A stretch of 64,000 bases of DNA from Paulownia fortunei (Eukaryota; Streptophyta; Magnoliopsida; Lamiales; Paulowniaceae). Where the stretch lies: assembly GCA_019321725.1 (NCBI GenBank), contig CM033124.1, forward strand, positions 5,084,001 through 5,148,000, given 5' to 3'. The notes beneath the pieces are model-generated. The model was not told the origin of the DNA. It saw only the letters and a program-made list of their open reading frames with translations, and made no database searches. This document shows positions 33,987-45,550 of the stretch, piece after piece. A program made the translations under genes and the position numbers. Positions within the stretch are counted from its first letter, which is position 1. Each line of letters opens with the position of its first letter.

Positions 33987-34609
33987 GATAGTGCTAGAGT
34001 GTCCATAAGAGAACAAGTTCACGTATACCCTAAAGTTTGAATTTCCAACTTCAAATAACAAAGTGGAGTACGAAATGCTCTTGGTAGGTTGGCCCTCATA
34101 GCATGTGCACGAAAGCTCATAATTTATAGCAACTCTCACCTCATTATCAACCAAGTAGAAGGTTTCTACAAAGCAAAGGGTGAAAAAATTGCTAGGATTT
34201 TTCTCCTTAGGAAAGAATTTTCTCTCAAAGTTTGAGGAGTATACGATCAAGCAAGTCTCAAGGGCACAAAATACTGTAACTGACCAGTTGGCCAGACTGG
34301 CAAGTTCCATGTGAAGCATTGATAGTAGGAAGATTACTTGTCTCTTTTCTAGCAAGCCTGAGGTTAAGGGTGAAGGGATAGAGATTCTATGCACTGAGGA
34401 TGAAGGGCCAACCTAAAAAGATGAGATCATCAAATACCTAACAACTCAATAGCTCTAACAAAATCTAAGTGAGGCCTGTAAAGTGAAGCTATGGTATAAT
34501 TAATGGGGAGCTTTACAAATGAGGATCCTTACAGCCTTACCTCAAATGTCCAAATCCAAACAAGGCCAACTATGTCATAAGAGAGATATATAAGGGTATT
34601 TATGGCAAC
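33987..34609 (+). repeat. Second copy of the 635-bp RNase H segment
   Basis: GATAGTGCTAGAGTGTCC at 33352 recurs at 33987, and the similarity continues to about 34605 (TATTTATGGCAA at both ends). The copies differ by roughly one base in ten by eye, with independent changes in each. It duplicates the end of the archaeal-type RNase H and the linker to integrase, so the order is RNase H, linker, RNase H, linker, integrase. Confidence 0.9.
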
Positions 34610-35616
34610 CACCTCGGAAGAAGGCCCTTGCCTGCGAGGGATTAAGGCAAGGACACTTCTAGCCTACCATATGCAAAGATACGAGAGAGTTGGTGCAACA
34701 TTGCCGCACATGCTTAGACCATGCCAACATCCAGCATTTTATGTAGCATTCTTTTAATACTAGAAAGCTTATGTCCATTCCTCTAGTGGGGGATGGACAT
34801 AGTGAGGCCATTCTTACTTGCCATTGTCCAAAGAAAATACTTATTGTGTTTGTCAAATACTTTACCAAATAGGTGGAAGCAGAGCCCTTGGCCAAGATAA
34901 TGGAGAATGAAGTCATAAAATTCCTATGGAAGAATATTAGTTACCAATTTGGGATACCCCAAGCACTTGTGTTTGAAACAACACTAAATTCAATGGGCCA
35001 AGTTTCAAATACGGTGAAAGAACTTATCCATTAAATAGTTTAACCTCAATCGGCAACCTCCAAGTGAATGGTTGGACTGAAGTAATCAATCGCATTATCA
35101 TGCAGCATATGAAGACCCTCCGAGAAGCTGCTAAGGGAGCTTGGGTGGACAGCTCTCTAAAGTACTTTAGGCTTACCAAAATACCCCTCAAGTCATGATA
35201 GGTGAATCATCGTTCAACCTAACATATGGCTCGAAGGCCATAGCCATAACTGAAATTGAAAAACCCTCTTGGAGAGTGTGAATTATCCCTTAGAACATAC
35301 TTATGAAGCCTTAAAGGTAAACTTAGATCTCATTGAGGAAGTGTGAGAAAGTACATCTTCATAAGTGGAGATGTATTAAGGTGAGAATGGAAAGGGCATA
35401 CAACAACAATGTGAGCCTAAGGGCCTTTCAAGTTGGAGACCTAGTGATAAGGAAGGCTGAAGTTACTTGACCACTTGGGAAGTTAGCCCATAATTGGGAA
35501 GGACCGTACAAGGTGATGAAGATAGTGAACACAAGAGCATATAAATTGCAACACCTAGATAGAATAAGTATTTTTTGCACTTGGAACTTGACCAATCTCA
35601 AGAAATTCTACCCATA
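34610..35616 (+). pseudogene. Tat-lineage integrase
   Basis: Integrase joins element DNA to the chromosome in the nucleus. After a damaged zinc-binding part, the catalytic core shows WGMDIVRPF (first Asp, codon 34796-34798). VEAEPLAKIMENEVIKF then LWKNISYQFGIPQALVF follow, where the second Asp of the DDE triad (TDNGTQF in full copies) reads FETTLNS and is lost. NGWTEVINR carries the final Glu near 35079. The C-terminal domain has WEGPYKVMKIVN, AYKLQHLD and NLKKFYP, then a stop at 35614-35616, the normal end of Tat pol. Frames shift repeatedly. Confidence 0.88.
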
Positions 35617-36289
35617 GTTGAGCCACCAATACTTAGGGATTGAATTTAGAAGATTCTGTTTATGATCTCGCCCATGTGGGCCATTATTTAGCTGACTTTT
35701 TATGATATGCCCAAGTGAACCAGTACACTTATTTACTCTTATGTTATTTTAGTTTGCCCCACGTGGGCTAACACTTCATTTTAATTTTGAGTTCATTTTT
35801 ATATAGATCATTATATGATTTTTTAAATGTCTTGTTATCTTTCAATGAATGCATCCTTTTAACTTTTTCCATGAGGTTGACAACAAGCATGACCCCAAAA
35901 TTCCATAACTCAACTTCTCATGAAGGTAAAGGCAAATCCTATCCCAAGATGCTAACTTACCCTTTGAGGTTAACATAAGTATAGCCCCAAGCAAATAAAA
36001 GCAATCCCCTCAATACAAACACATTGGAAGTCCATCTCGACTCCCCTATTTATAGTGTAATAATGCAATAAATACAAAGACACTACATCACCAAATAAAA
36101 TAAAGCTAAATCCATGCAACACTACATAAGAATCAATAGTCTAAATACTAAACTAAGTGTCGAGCAACTGTCCAAAACATAGAGTTATAAGAAAGTTGTA
36201 GCCAAACCTAAAATTAAACATAAAAAAAGCAACAATATGAAAACTAGAGGCAAAATAGCCTAAGTCCATAAAAGAAGGACGAATGTATA
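35617..36289. other. Non-coding tail after integrase with palindromic GCCC...GGGC units
   Basis: GCCCATGTGGGC at about 35667-35678 and CCCACGTGGG at about 35758-35767 are palindromic; a diverged GCCCAAGTGAACC lies between. They look like the worn remains of another hairpin array after the integrase stop. From 35790 on nothing is recognised. Confidence 0.5.
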
Positions 36290-37100
36290 CCAATGAACCC
36301 CCAACATCAAACATACTCTCATACAGCCCCTTTACTATAAACTGGAGCTAGAGGTCGCGGTGAACTTTATGAAGTTAAATTTCAAAGAAGTGTTGCTCCA
36401 CTAGGTTAGAAATCCTCAGTCGTCATGTCGAATATAAAAAACCCTGTCCTTCCAAGGCCTTTGAGAGGAAGAACATCCACCTAAGAACTTATACCCCCTT
36501 AAGAATAAAAAATAAAAATAGGACTCACTAGGCACTCTCCACCCCAAACAAAGCATGGAACTATCCAAACTCACAAGGAGGCCAAGCTCTCCTAATCAAT
36601 ATTGAAAGCCCTCAAAGAACATAAATAAGTTGGAGTACATTGGCCTAAGCAAAGCACGATGCTATGAACTATCTCCACAAGAAAAAGACAATGGGGAATG
36701 GTAAAATTGCAAGTGAAGTATGTTGCGTAATGTGAGGCAGAACTAATCTATAGCAAGAAACAAGTAAACCTTCCTGCATAACATCCTCATATCCACTAGA
36801 CTCAAGAAGGTATTACATACCTATGCATCTACATCACGATTATGCCCCTGGATAGATTGACTAACATGAGAACCCTCTTCTATTTCTAAAGCTAATATAA
36901 CTTCAGAATTAACTAAGACCTTTAGCAATGCATCCCTCACTCAAGGGAGAAGCCTCGGTCTCTCCATCGGACTCACTATACCTTGTCGAGCTCTAGTCTC
37001 CATTGACTCAGAAGGCTCTTTACTCTTCCAATACTTGCTCACATACTTAGGCAAATCGAGAATAGCCTCAATCCTCTTGAGCGAATATCTCTTGAGGTGT
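36290..37100 (-). pseudogene. Decayed antisense extra ORF (Transposase_28 type), N-terminal half
   Basis: Reading leftwards, broken frames include FTIPHCLFLVEIVHSIVLC, GQCTPTYLCSLRAFNI and then VDVLPLKGLGRTGFFIFDM near 36400-36480. These correspond to the N-terminal core of the family seen at 13441-15185: a helix before an AxxQLTPNSW-like segment, then a GWKxRFFFV-like motif. The coiled-coil C-terminal half is not recognisable. It lies downstream of integrase on the opposite strand, the same arrangement as at 13.4-15.2 kb. Confidence 0.5.
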
Positions 37101-37999
37101 TTAGGGCTGATTGGGCTATACCCTATAGGGAAATAAATAGAAAAACCACCAGTAGATTCATAAAGACTCTCGGGTAAGCCATGAGCTCGATTCGAGCTTG
37201 ACCCAAAAGACTAGGTCGAGTTTGCTCCACCTAGCACAATATTGGATTCACCCAATGAGGTAGTATTAGTACAGGCCAAGTCATGAGGATGGCTCAACCT
37301 ACCTCACTCGACAAAGGATAGTTCGAGCTAATGGCTCGGCCTATAAAAGTAAGTCCTCGTGGGTTGTCATCACCGCAATCCAAACTTGAAGAACAGGTCA
37401 AGTCTTGGCTTGACCTATCTTAAGGCCAAAGGCTTGACCTGGGGGTGAGGTGCTATTACTTGAGATGACAACCCCCTCCACTAAACTTGATGCATGGTAT
37501 AAGCCTATTGCTCATCTTATATGCGATCGTGGCAGTTCTTTAGGTTTCTGCTACCAATTTTGGTGTCGCTGCCCAAGGCAGTGGCACGATATGACATAAA
37601 TAACGGCGAGCCATCGTAGCCCTTATCATCCCTAACCAAATATCAATATCTTTCTATAAGCTTTGGCTATGACTAAACCTCCAAATCATATTGATAACTC
37701 TCTCCAACGCATTCGACATAGTACCCCAAACAAAAAAAATGACAACAAAAGTAATAAAGCAGGGAAATTTAAGGGAAAAATAATGTAAGAGAATGAAAGA
37801 ATAAAGAAAAGATGCTAACTTTAGGAACCTATTATATTTAAAATACGCTTGTGTGAAGTAGTGCTCTAAAAGTCCCAAATACCTCTAAGACATCAACATC
37901 AATCCATATATAGTTTCCAAAATGGGTTAAGCCCAAGTATGGTGGTGAATTATTCTCGACTAACCCGTACGGTAAGGCTCCTTGAGAACGGAGAGTTTA
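37101..37999. other. Unassigned region upstream of the LTR pair
   Basis: The part nearest 37100 carries several GGTCAAG/GCTCGA-rich near-repeats (37190-37440), possibly the low-complexity start of the antisense ORF or a worn array. GAACGGAGAGTTT at 37986-37998, just before the LTR, could be a polypurine tract. Confidence 0.35.
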
Positions 38000-38356
38000 T
38001 GATAGGCCATGATCCAATAAAGGCCCAGAGGGCTAAGTCCAAGAGGACCAAAAAAGATGACCTAAGCCTATAGGATTACAAAGCCCCAGTAGTTTTTGCA
38101 CCACTACACATAAGATTATAGCCCTCTATGAGAAAACTATAAATACTCCTAGACCCTATCATTACAAGGTACATTATTCATTTATGCAATTTATAACTTT
38201 ATCTTCTTTGTCTTTCTTCATATTTTCTTTTGGTTCTGACTTAAGCGTTGAAGAATTTCAACCAGGACAACCCTAGTGCCCTAATAACTTATTATGACAT
38301 AAGCTCCCACGTAGTTGTATATTATGAAAATCTTGGAATATCAGTGTCATACCACA
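38000..38356 (+). repeat. Tat-type LTR, plus orientation
   Basis: It starts TGATAGGCCATGATCC and ends GTGTCATACCACA, 357 bp. It contains a TATA box CTATAAATACTCCTAGACCC at about 38147-38166 and, near the end, GACTTAAGCGTTGAAGAAT then ACCAGGACAACCCTAG. That is the Tat U5 signature (a GACTTGAGCGTCGGAG-like block followed by CCGGGACACCC in intact copies). After the end comes TTATTTTTTGGCTC, which fits the start of a Tat PBS (TTAATTGGCGCC-like). Confidence 0.7.
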
Positions 38357-38431
38357 TTATTTTTTGGCTCTAGATATGGTATGCATTCTTAGTATTCAAG
38401 CAAGAGATTTTGAAAGATGCGCTAAAAATTA
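38357..38431. other. 75-bp spacer with two PBS-like ends facing each other
   Basis: From the left LTR: TTTTTTGGCTCTAGATATGG. From the right LTR on the minus strand: TTTTTAGCGCATCTTTCAAA. Both resemble the Tat PBS TTGGCGCCGTCTGTGGGAA, also seen at 48149-48168 as TTGGTGTCATCTTTTGGAAA. Confidence 0.45.
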
Positions 38432-38768
38432 TGTGGTATGACTCCTATACTCCAAGCTAAGTGGGCTCTTGCCTCCATCACAATAAGTTATTTGGAGGTT
38501 AGAATTGTACTAGTGAAAATATTTCGATGCTTAAGTTTGAACTAGAAAAAATATGAAGAAAGACAAATAATAGAAAATTGTAAAAGTGCACAAATGAAAA
38601 ATGTATCTTAGAATGATAGGGATTAGGAGTATCCATAGTTTTCTGATAAAGGGTTGAAATCTTGTGTGTAGTGGTACATGTTAAGGCTTTGTAAGCCCAT
38701 AGGCTTGGGTCATCCTTGATAGGTCTCCTTGACTTACCCTCTCACTTTTATGAGATCATGGCCTATCA
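38432..38768 (-). repeat. Tat-type LTR, minus orientation
   Basis: On the minus strand it starts TGATAGGCCATGATCTC at 38768 and ends GAGTCATACCACA at 38432. It matches the plus LTR through GACCCAAGCCTATGGGCTTA, CCACTACACACAAGAT and GAAAACTATGGATACTCC. The TATA box is mutated to CTATGGATAC. The pair forms a large inverted repeat. Confidence 0.75.
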
Positions 38769-38884
38769 AATATTTTTTCAGTAGATACTGGTTAGTAAAC
38801 TTATACACATTATAAAATTAGAATAAAGGAACATAAATCATGAACTATTCTTACATTGATATATGAAGTGTTTATGGATGCTAT
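38769..38884. other. Flank of the family-A element, unassigned
   Basis: With 44911-45142 this is the pre-insertion sequence on either side of the element. No motif recognised. Confidence 0.4.
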
Positions 38885-40454
38885 TGTTCGTGAAATATTT
38901 TGCAAACCGCAAGTGCACGGTGTTAAATTTTAATACAACGGTGAGTTGAGTTGGGTATCCACAAAGATTGTAATAAAAAATTACAGCAAGTATTATAGTT
39001 CAAATAGCCTCAATTTTATATAGAGAATCAAGTGATAATTAAACAAATTTGAATAAGATAAATATACAAAAGACAGGACTAGAGTTCTTAGAAGTTATAC
39101 AATAAACACCTTATGAACAAGAAATTCTAGAGGAATGACTCACCTAATTATCACTTATATTCTTCTTTCCAAAACATACCAATTCAAGTTAACAGCACAT
39201 GTAAGTTAAGAATTTCTAAGCTCATCAATTTTCTCTCTCGAGTGTCGAATTTATTACGAGTTCTAATATGAATTTTAATATTTTTATAAAAACTTAACAA
39301 TAAAACTCTTCACAGGTTCAATGAATTCTTTTTCAAAACTTTAAAGGTTTCATAAGCTTCTCAACTCTTTGATTCCTAGGTTATGTTATTTTTATGATCA
39401 TGTATAATATTCCCTCTCTTGAGTATCGAATCTCATACATCAAACACTTTGAATTAATGATCAAATAATCAAGATGCAATACTAAACAAGATAACACAAA
39501 CAAGATGAATAACTTGAACTAATATTATTTGGAATTCTAAACATAGGATCAAATAAGTTACATCATCCTCTAGAAAAAAATATTTAGTTCATCATGTATG
39601 AATATGACTTCAAGAAATACATAAGAAAGAGCATAGAAATTGTTCACCAATTTTTGAAGTGGAAGAAATGGTTGAAGCTCTACTTGTCTCCAAGAATAGC
39701 TTTCTCCCAAGAATAACTTCTTCTTCTGTCGAGCAGCACTTCATCTATCCAAGAACAAGTCCCCACATCCCGAATTCCTTTGGAGGCTCTTTAGGGTCCT
39801 TAAAATCATATGGGAGAAGCCCTAAAGAGGGATAAAAATCTATTTTGCCCCTTTATCCGTGTGGAACAGTGTAAACACTGATTGGACAGCTAGGCACTGA
39901 ACTTTCTGTCTTTAGCATCTATAGCCTCTTTAAACCCATTTTGGACTGTATTCTATTGTGAAAGGGATTTTTGTATCTTCATAAAAATTATATTTCAATG
40001 TCTTGGCTTTCAATATGCACTTGAATTAACTAAATATGACATCTGTGGAGAACGTTATGCTTACAATACAACGATGTGTCATAGCAGAAAATTGTAGCCC
40101 AGTACTGACTCCTGAACTCATTTTTTTCTCATTGAGATCGATAGAATTGGATTTTTTGGTAAACATAGAAGTTATATATATATATATATTGGCTTTCTAG
40201 TGGTTCAAGAATCAAGTCAAAATCATATTTGACCAAAGAGTTATGATTGAACTACAAAAGTTGCCATCAGTAGCACCACAGTTCAGATTCTTAAACATTT
40301 GGACAAAGTTTTTGGTTTCTTTCCATTTTGTTCTCTTTTTGTCATTATTGCAAGATTCAAAACTAAATGTAAAAAAAGTAACAAAAACACTTGAAAACAA
40401 GCTAAATATTAATCAAAAAGGTATATAATTTGTTGGTATAAAACTAACTTATCA
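38885..40454 (-). repeat. 3' LTR of family A
   Basis: Minus strand TGATAAGTTAGTTTTATACC at 40454 to ATATTTCACGAACA at 38885. A short (TA)n run lies at about 40171-40190. Confidence 0.9.
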
Positions 40455-42180
40455 AATACCCCAAAACTTGCCTTTTGCTCGTCTTCGAGGAAAACTAAAA
40501 ATCAAACAATCATTGGCTCATACTTTGATCATGAATTACTAAATTTGATCAACCAATTCAAATATCTCATCAATCTTTATTACATATGCATCCAAAGATT
40601 AGTCACAAAGATAGTCGAATGACACTACAAAACGTGTGCTTCATCAATCTAGCCATGAATTCAAAATTTGTGTGTATGAATGTCAAGATCAAGTTTCATG
40701 CATACATTTTAGGTATGAATTTCAAGTATGAATTTCACAATCAATAATTCTCATGATCTAAGAAAATAAGTTCTAGGTGTTCCAAGCTTACTTTTCAAAC
40801 AAATTCTCCACTGATATAAACACTTGCAAACTTGGATCAAAAGGACTTCAATAAGCTTGTAACATAAGGCCTAGGTATTAGCTTACAAAAAAACATAGGG
40901 ATGAACAACATAAGAGAGCATAAAGCGTTGCACATAGAATCTTACTCTCATCTTTTCTTTTCTCTTTCCCAATTTTTTTTCTTTAGGATTCATCATTTTC
41001 TTTTATTTTCTTTTTCACAATTTTTTTTTCATGAATCCCAAGGCTTCATTTCTTGTTCTTTTTCTTTCACAACCTCCAAACTTATTTCTTTTCATCAACG
41101 TGAGTTGTGATTTATTTTTTGCATATTTTTCTTGCTCATACTCCTAAATACATTCACCCACGACCTCAACATGTCTCCATATGATCCTTTGATAAAATTG
41201 TGCACAAAATATCATACTTTAAGCTCTCTTAGGGATAATTATTAGTTTTTCAGGCTATAAAGGGTTGGTATATGAGCTTCAATAAATGAAGTCGAATGGT
41301 GGTCATTCATATGCCTTGCACATACCATTCTTTGAAAAGCAACTCAAAAGGGTAACTAGTGAATAAAAGTGTGATCATAGTAGGCTTGAATGGCATAAAC
41401 GAGTCAAAGATGACCTAAATCATTTCCAAATTTATAGTTATCTAGAATTTTGCCTCAAAGAGTAATCAAGCAAGTTCTAGAACACCACAAAATGACTAAT
41501 ACAACTTATTGGAAGCAAACTCTTACACCAAGTAGCATGGAATTCACAAGATTTCGGCACAATGTGCGCAATAAAAATTCATCATTCATAATAAAGATCA
41601 AATACTCACAAGAATTAATATGTCACAAGACTAGCAATCCTTCTTCCCTCTAAACTCTATACAATATCAATTGGTATCATCATAGGCAATTGGTAATTAA
41701 GTTATTCATTCAATCACAAAATATGAACTCAATTAAGTTTGTCAACAAAGCATGCTTGCTCTTGGACTTTCATCACACAACACAGGTAATTCAAATCGAA
41801 AAAATTTGCTTAATTTTTTCCTATAAAGTTCAAACACAAAAAATACAAATCCTACCCCCAACTTTAAAATTAACATTGTCCTCAATGTTTAGAGAATCAA
41901 AGCACATAAGAAGTAGAAATAAGAAACTCCCCTTCCCAATAGATGATGCACTTGGAGTGCATGGGATATCCACATATATCACCAAGTCAACATCCACCTA
42001 CACAAAAAAAAAAAATCATGAAAGCTTATTGGTTAAATCAATAAAAGTAATGAAAGTGAGAACACAAACATAAACAAATAAATGCAATAGCTAAACATGC
42101 TTGAAAGTGAACATATTTCAAAAACTAACTAAGAAATTATTAAAAAGTGAAAGAAAAAGGGCTTGGGTTGCGTCCCAATA
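40455..42180 (-). other. Polypurine tract and 3' non-coding interior, family A
   Basis: The minus strand ends CTCGAAGACGAGCAAAAGGC then AAGTTTTGGGGTATT before the LTR. The rest matches 1-1189 in reverse. The purine-rich block of that copy appears here as pyrimidine runs at about 40955-41080. AAGCGCTTATTGGGACGCAA lies at the far end (about 42165-42190). Confidence 0.8.
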
Positions 42181-42221
42181 AGCGCTTGGTTTAAAGTTGT
42201 CGGCCTGACTAACTTCTTTAC

Positions 42222-42640
42222 TCATCCTAGATCTAAAAATAAGTATTTATCATGCCACATCTTTGTGTGCTCTAAGAGTATAAATGATTCTTCCAAATAT
42301 GCAAGGTAAGGATGATCCAGAGTAGCATCAAGAGCCTTTTGGACATCAACAAGTGTATCCCCTATTACTGTAAATGCTCTTCCAAACATGGTAAAGATGT
42401 ACCTATCTTTTTCTATATCAAAATGAAAAAATATGTAGAGCACAAGAATTGGTCACCATTGCCAAGCATATCTTGAGTCAACCTAGTAGGCCTTGCTTCA
42501 TCTAGTGCATGTTTTTTTGAAATTAAATAATAAAACTGAATTAGTGCTTGCATCTAGATCACATAATGCTATTTCACAAGTAGAGTTTCCAATTGAATAA
42601 GGGATAATAAAACTCCCTGAATTGGTTAGCACTTGAGGTA
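42222..42640 (-). pseudogene. Protease remnant with non-standard tail, family A
   Basis: Reading leftwards: IIPYSIGNSTCEIALCDLDA then STNSVLL, the aspartic protease active-site region, with the catalytic-site glycine replaced by aspartate (CDLDAS for CDLGAS). Then a shifted frame, open from 42443, reads FDIEKDRYIFTMFGRAFTV, DVQKALDATLDHPYLAYLEE and MWHDKYLFLDLG before a stop. The copy at 21225-21665 has the same order and the same glycine loss. The tail after DVQKAL is not recognised from full Athila pol. Confidence 0.75.
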
Positions 42641-42647
42641 TATTCTC

Positions 42648-43004
42648 TTACAAGATGGCATTGCACTTTTCAATAGTTTCGCACTCCTTAATTTGTTGTT
42701 GTTGGATGGCTTTACAATGCTCCCTTGGATTGATTTCCATTTCACTTGGAAATTTTTCTTTATGTTTTTTAGCATTAATTTTAGTAGCAAGCTGTCCAAT
42801 TTGATTTTCTATTGAATTCATTTGAGCTCCTAAACTTGAAGCTAACTGCCCCAATTGAGTTTCAATGTTGTCTATCTTTGTTTCATTCTTATTAAATCGG
42901 TCTCTTGTTTCGCTAATGAAAGTGCTTAGCAAATCTTTCAATGACGCATTTTTCTCAATTTTGATTTTCATAAATGAAGTGCTAGTGGATACCATGGAAT
43001 CCAT
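42648..43004 (-). pseudogene. Athila-like gag C-terminal part, family A
   Basis: A 118-codon open segment holds FISETRDRFNKNETKIDNIE, TQLGQLASSLG, NQIGQLATKINAKKHKEKFP and EINPREHCKAI. This is the tail of Athila gag just before protease, with the two glutamine/leucine repeats typical of the family. The gag core and zinc knuckle are missing; only 300 bp separate it from the PBS. Confidence 0.85.
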
Positions 43005-43305
43005 TCGGTGAGAAGCTCCATAAGAAGTCCAAGCTACAAATTGGTTAGAAAGAAAAAAAAATTAGGCAGCTAGTTGTGTAAATAAGTCTACTTCCATAAC
43101 ACCGGCAACCTTTTTAATGGATGACCTCTCGAAAGGCCATTAATAGCAATTAGTAGCCATCGTAACAAAACTCCTAGTCTTATGCATACAAATACATTTA
43201 ACCCAATGCAAGGCAAGACATCGTTAAAATATGAAAGAAAGTAAAAATAATCTAAACTAAAATCAAGACTAAATCATAACAATATTAATGCAATTATGAT
43301 GAAAC

Positions 43306-43325
43306 AATCCCCAATAACAACGCCA
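43306..43325 (-). other. Primer-binding site, tRNA-Asp type
   Basis: Minus strand TGGCGTTGTTATTGGGGATT, six bases inside the LTR end. It compares with TGGCGCCGTTGCCGGGGATC. Confidence 0.85.
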
Positions 43326-43331
43326 AAAACT

Positions 43332-44905
43332 TGTTTGTGAAATATTTTACAAATCGCAAGTGCACGGTGTTAAATTTTAATACAATGGTGAGTTGAGTTG
43401 AGTATCCACAAAGATTGTAATAAAAAATTGCAGCAAGTATTGTAGTTCAAATAGTCTCTATTTTATCTAGAGAATCAAGTGATGATTAAACAAAGTAGAA
43501 TAAGATAAATATACAAAATACAAGACTAGAGTTCTTAGAAGTTATACAACAAACACCTTATGAACAAGAAATTCTAGAGGAATGACTCACCTAATTACCA
43601 CTTATGTTCTTCCTTCCAAAATATATCAATTCAAGTCAACAACACATGTAAGTTAAAAATTCGTAAGCTCATCAATTTCCTCTCTCAAGTGCCAAATTGA
43701 TTATGAGGTCTAATATGAATTTCAATATCTCTATAAAAACTCAACAATAAAACTCTACAAAGGTTCAATGAATTCTTTGTTAAAACTTCAAAGGTTTCAT
43801 AAGCTTCTCAACTCTATGATTCATAGATTATGTTATCTTTATGATTATGTATAATCTGTTCTTTCTCAAATATCGAATCTCATACATCAAACACTCTGAA
43901 TTAATGGCCAAATAATCAAGATGCAATATTAAATAAGATAACACAAACAAAATGAATAACTTGAATTAATATTGTTTAGAATACAAAACATAAGATCAAA
44001 TAAGTTACATCATCCTCTAGAAAAAAATGTTTAGTTCATAATATATGAATATAACTTCAAGAAATACATAAGAAAGAGCATGGAAATTGTTCACCAATTT
44101 TTGAAGTAGAAGAAATGGTTGAAACTCTACTTGTCTCTAAGAATGGCTCTCCCAAGAATGACTCTTCTTCTATCCAGCAGCACTTTTTATGTCCAAGAAT
44201 AAGTTCCCACGTTCCGAATTCCTTTGGAGGCTCTTTAGGGTCTTTCAAATTAGATGGGAGAAGCTCTAAAGAGGGCTAAAAACCTATTTTGCTCCTTTTA
44301 TCTATGTGCCAACGTGTAGGCGCTGACTAGACAGCCTGGCATAGCTAGGTACTGAACTTTCAATCTTCAGCATGTGTAGCCTTTTTAAACCTATTTTTGA
44401 CTGCATTCTATTATGAAAGGATTTTTGTTCTTTATAAAAATTATAGCTCTATGTCTTGGCTTTCAATATGCACTTGAATCAACTAAATATGACATATGTG
44501 GAGAAAGTTATGCTTGCAACACAATGATGTGTCATAGCAGAAAATTTTAGTCGAGTGCTGACTTTTGAACTTATTTTTTTTTTCATTGAGATCAATAGAA
44601 TTGGATTTTGTGGTAAACATGGAATTTATAGATATGTGTCTTACCTTTCTAGTGGTTCAATAATAAAGTCAAAATTATATTTTAGAAAAGAGTTATGATT
44701 GGAATACAAAAACTGCCATTAGTAGCACCACAATTCAGATTCTTCAACATTTCAACAAAGTTTTTGGTTTTTTTCCATTTCCTTCTTTTTTCTCTTTACC
44801 TACTAGATTCTAAACTAAATGTATAAAAAGTAACAAAAATACTTGAAAACAAGCCAAATATTAATCAAAAGGCATATAAATTATTAGTATAAAACTAACT
44901 TATCA
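43332..44905 (-). repeat. 5' LTR of family A
   Basis: Minus strand TGATAAGTTAGTTTTATAC at 44905 to ATATTTCACAAACA at 43332. It aligns along its length with 38885-40454, with scattered differences. Confidence 0.9.
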
Positions 44906-45142
44906 GATATGCCATGAACTATTATCCAAATCAATGTAATTTAAGGTATTGTTCCTCCATTTTCTGTCAAACAATTTGCATTAACTTAGTGATGATTGTT
45001 AACATGACTCACTTGCATAATTTATAAAAATATCTAATTGCATTGATGCTTCCAATGGTCCGTATCAATCATATCCTGAGCTGCAAACTATATTCATACC
45101 TATTATTTTGTTCTTGATTTTAAGGGAAAAATTAATACGTGA

Positions 45143-45550
45143 TGATGTGGTATGGATTTGGCTTGCCCCATATGGGCTCGTCTGAGCTGAGTCCTAGTTA
45201 GGGGTTTAAGGCGTATGAGGTCTTGTATGGGCTTAGGCCCAATGATGAGCTGAGTTAGGGGTTCTGGCCCAGATATGTAGCTCTTCAAGTGTTATTGGTT
45301 AAGGATGGGCTGGTCAGTCCATTTTGGATGATAGAAATTGGCATGCTCTGTCTATATCTGAGTTGGGTGAGTAGGTTAGCTAGAAGATTATCTTATTGAT
45401 ATCAAACTAAGCTGCTCGACTAGATATGAGGTGACCAATCTAGGCAGACCGAGTAGGTCAACCTAACTTGGATATGACAGAATGGATAGGTTATCAATGA
45501 AAAATACTATTGTGATTATATTAGGATGGTGGAAAAGGAAAAGGGATCAC
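45143..45550 (+). repeat. 5' LTR of the Tat element, first part
   Basis: TGATGTGGTATGGATTTGGC, then AGGCGTATGAGGTCTTGT and GATGAGCTGAG..AGGGGTTC, are shared with 61168-61360. It is cut at 45550 by a family-C solo LTR. Confidence 0.85.

Larger units (their letters stand above)
38885..44905 (-). mobile_element. Complete non-autonomous Athila-like LTR retrotransposon, family A
   Basis: LTRs at 38885-40454 and 43332-44905 (about 1570 bp each), tRNA-Asp-type PBS at 43306-43325, gag tail and protease remnant, and a polypurine tract at 40455-40490. It measures 6021 bp. Flanking five bases are GCTAT (38880-38884) and GATAT (44906-44910), one mismatch. RT, RNase H and integrase are absent. The interior structure equals that of the copy at 20.4-23.2 kb, so the family spread in this shortened form or from a shortened founder. 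Confidence 0.9.

Noticed and set aside
33978..34394. 138-codon minus-strand open frame
   Set aside because: Antisense of the duplicated RNase H-linker segment.
40171..40190. (TA)n microsatellite as a notable feature
   Set aside because: Short and private to one LTR; ordinary slippage.
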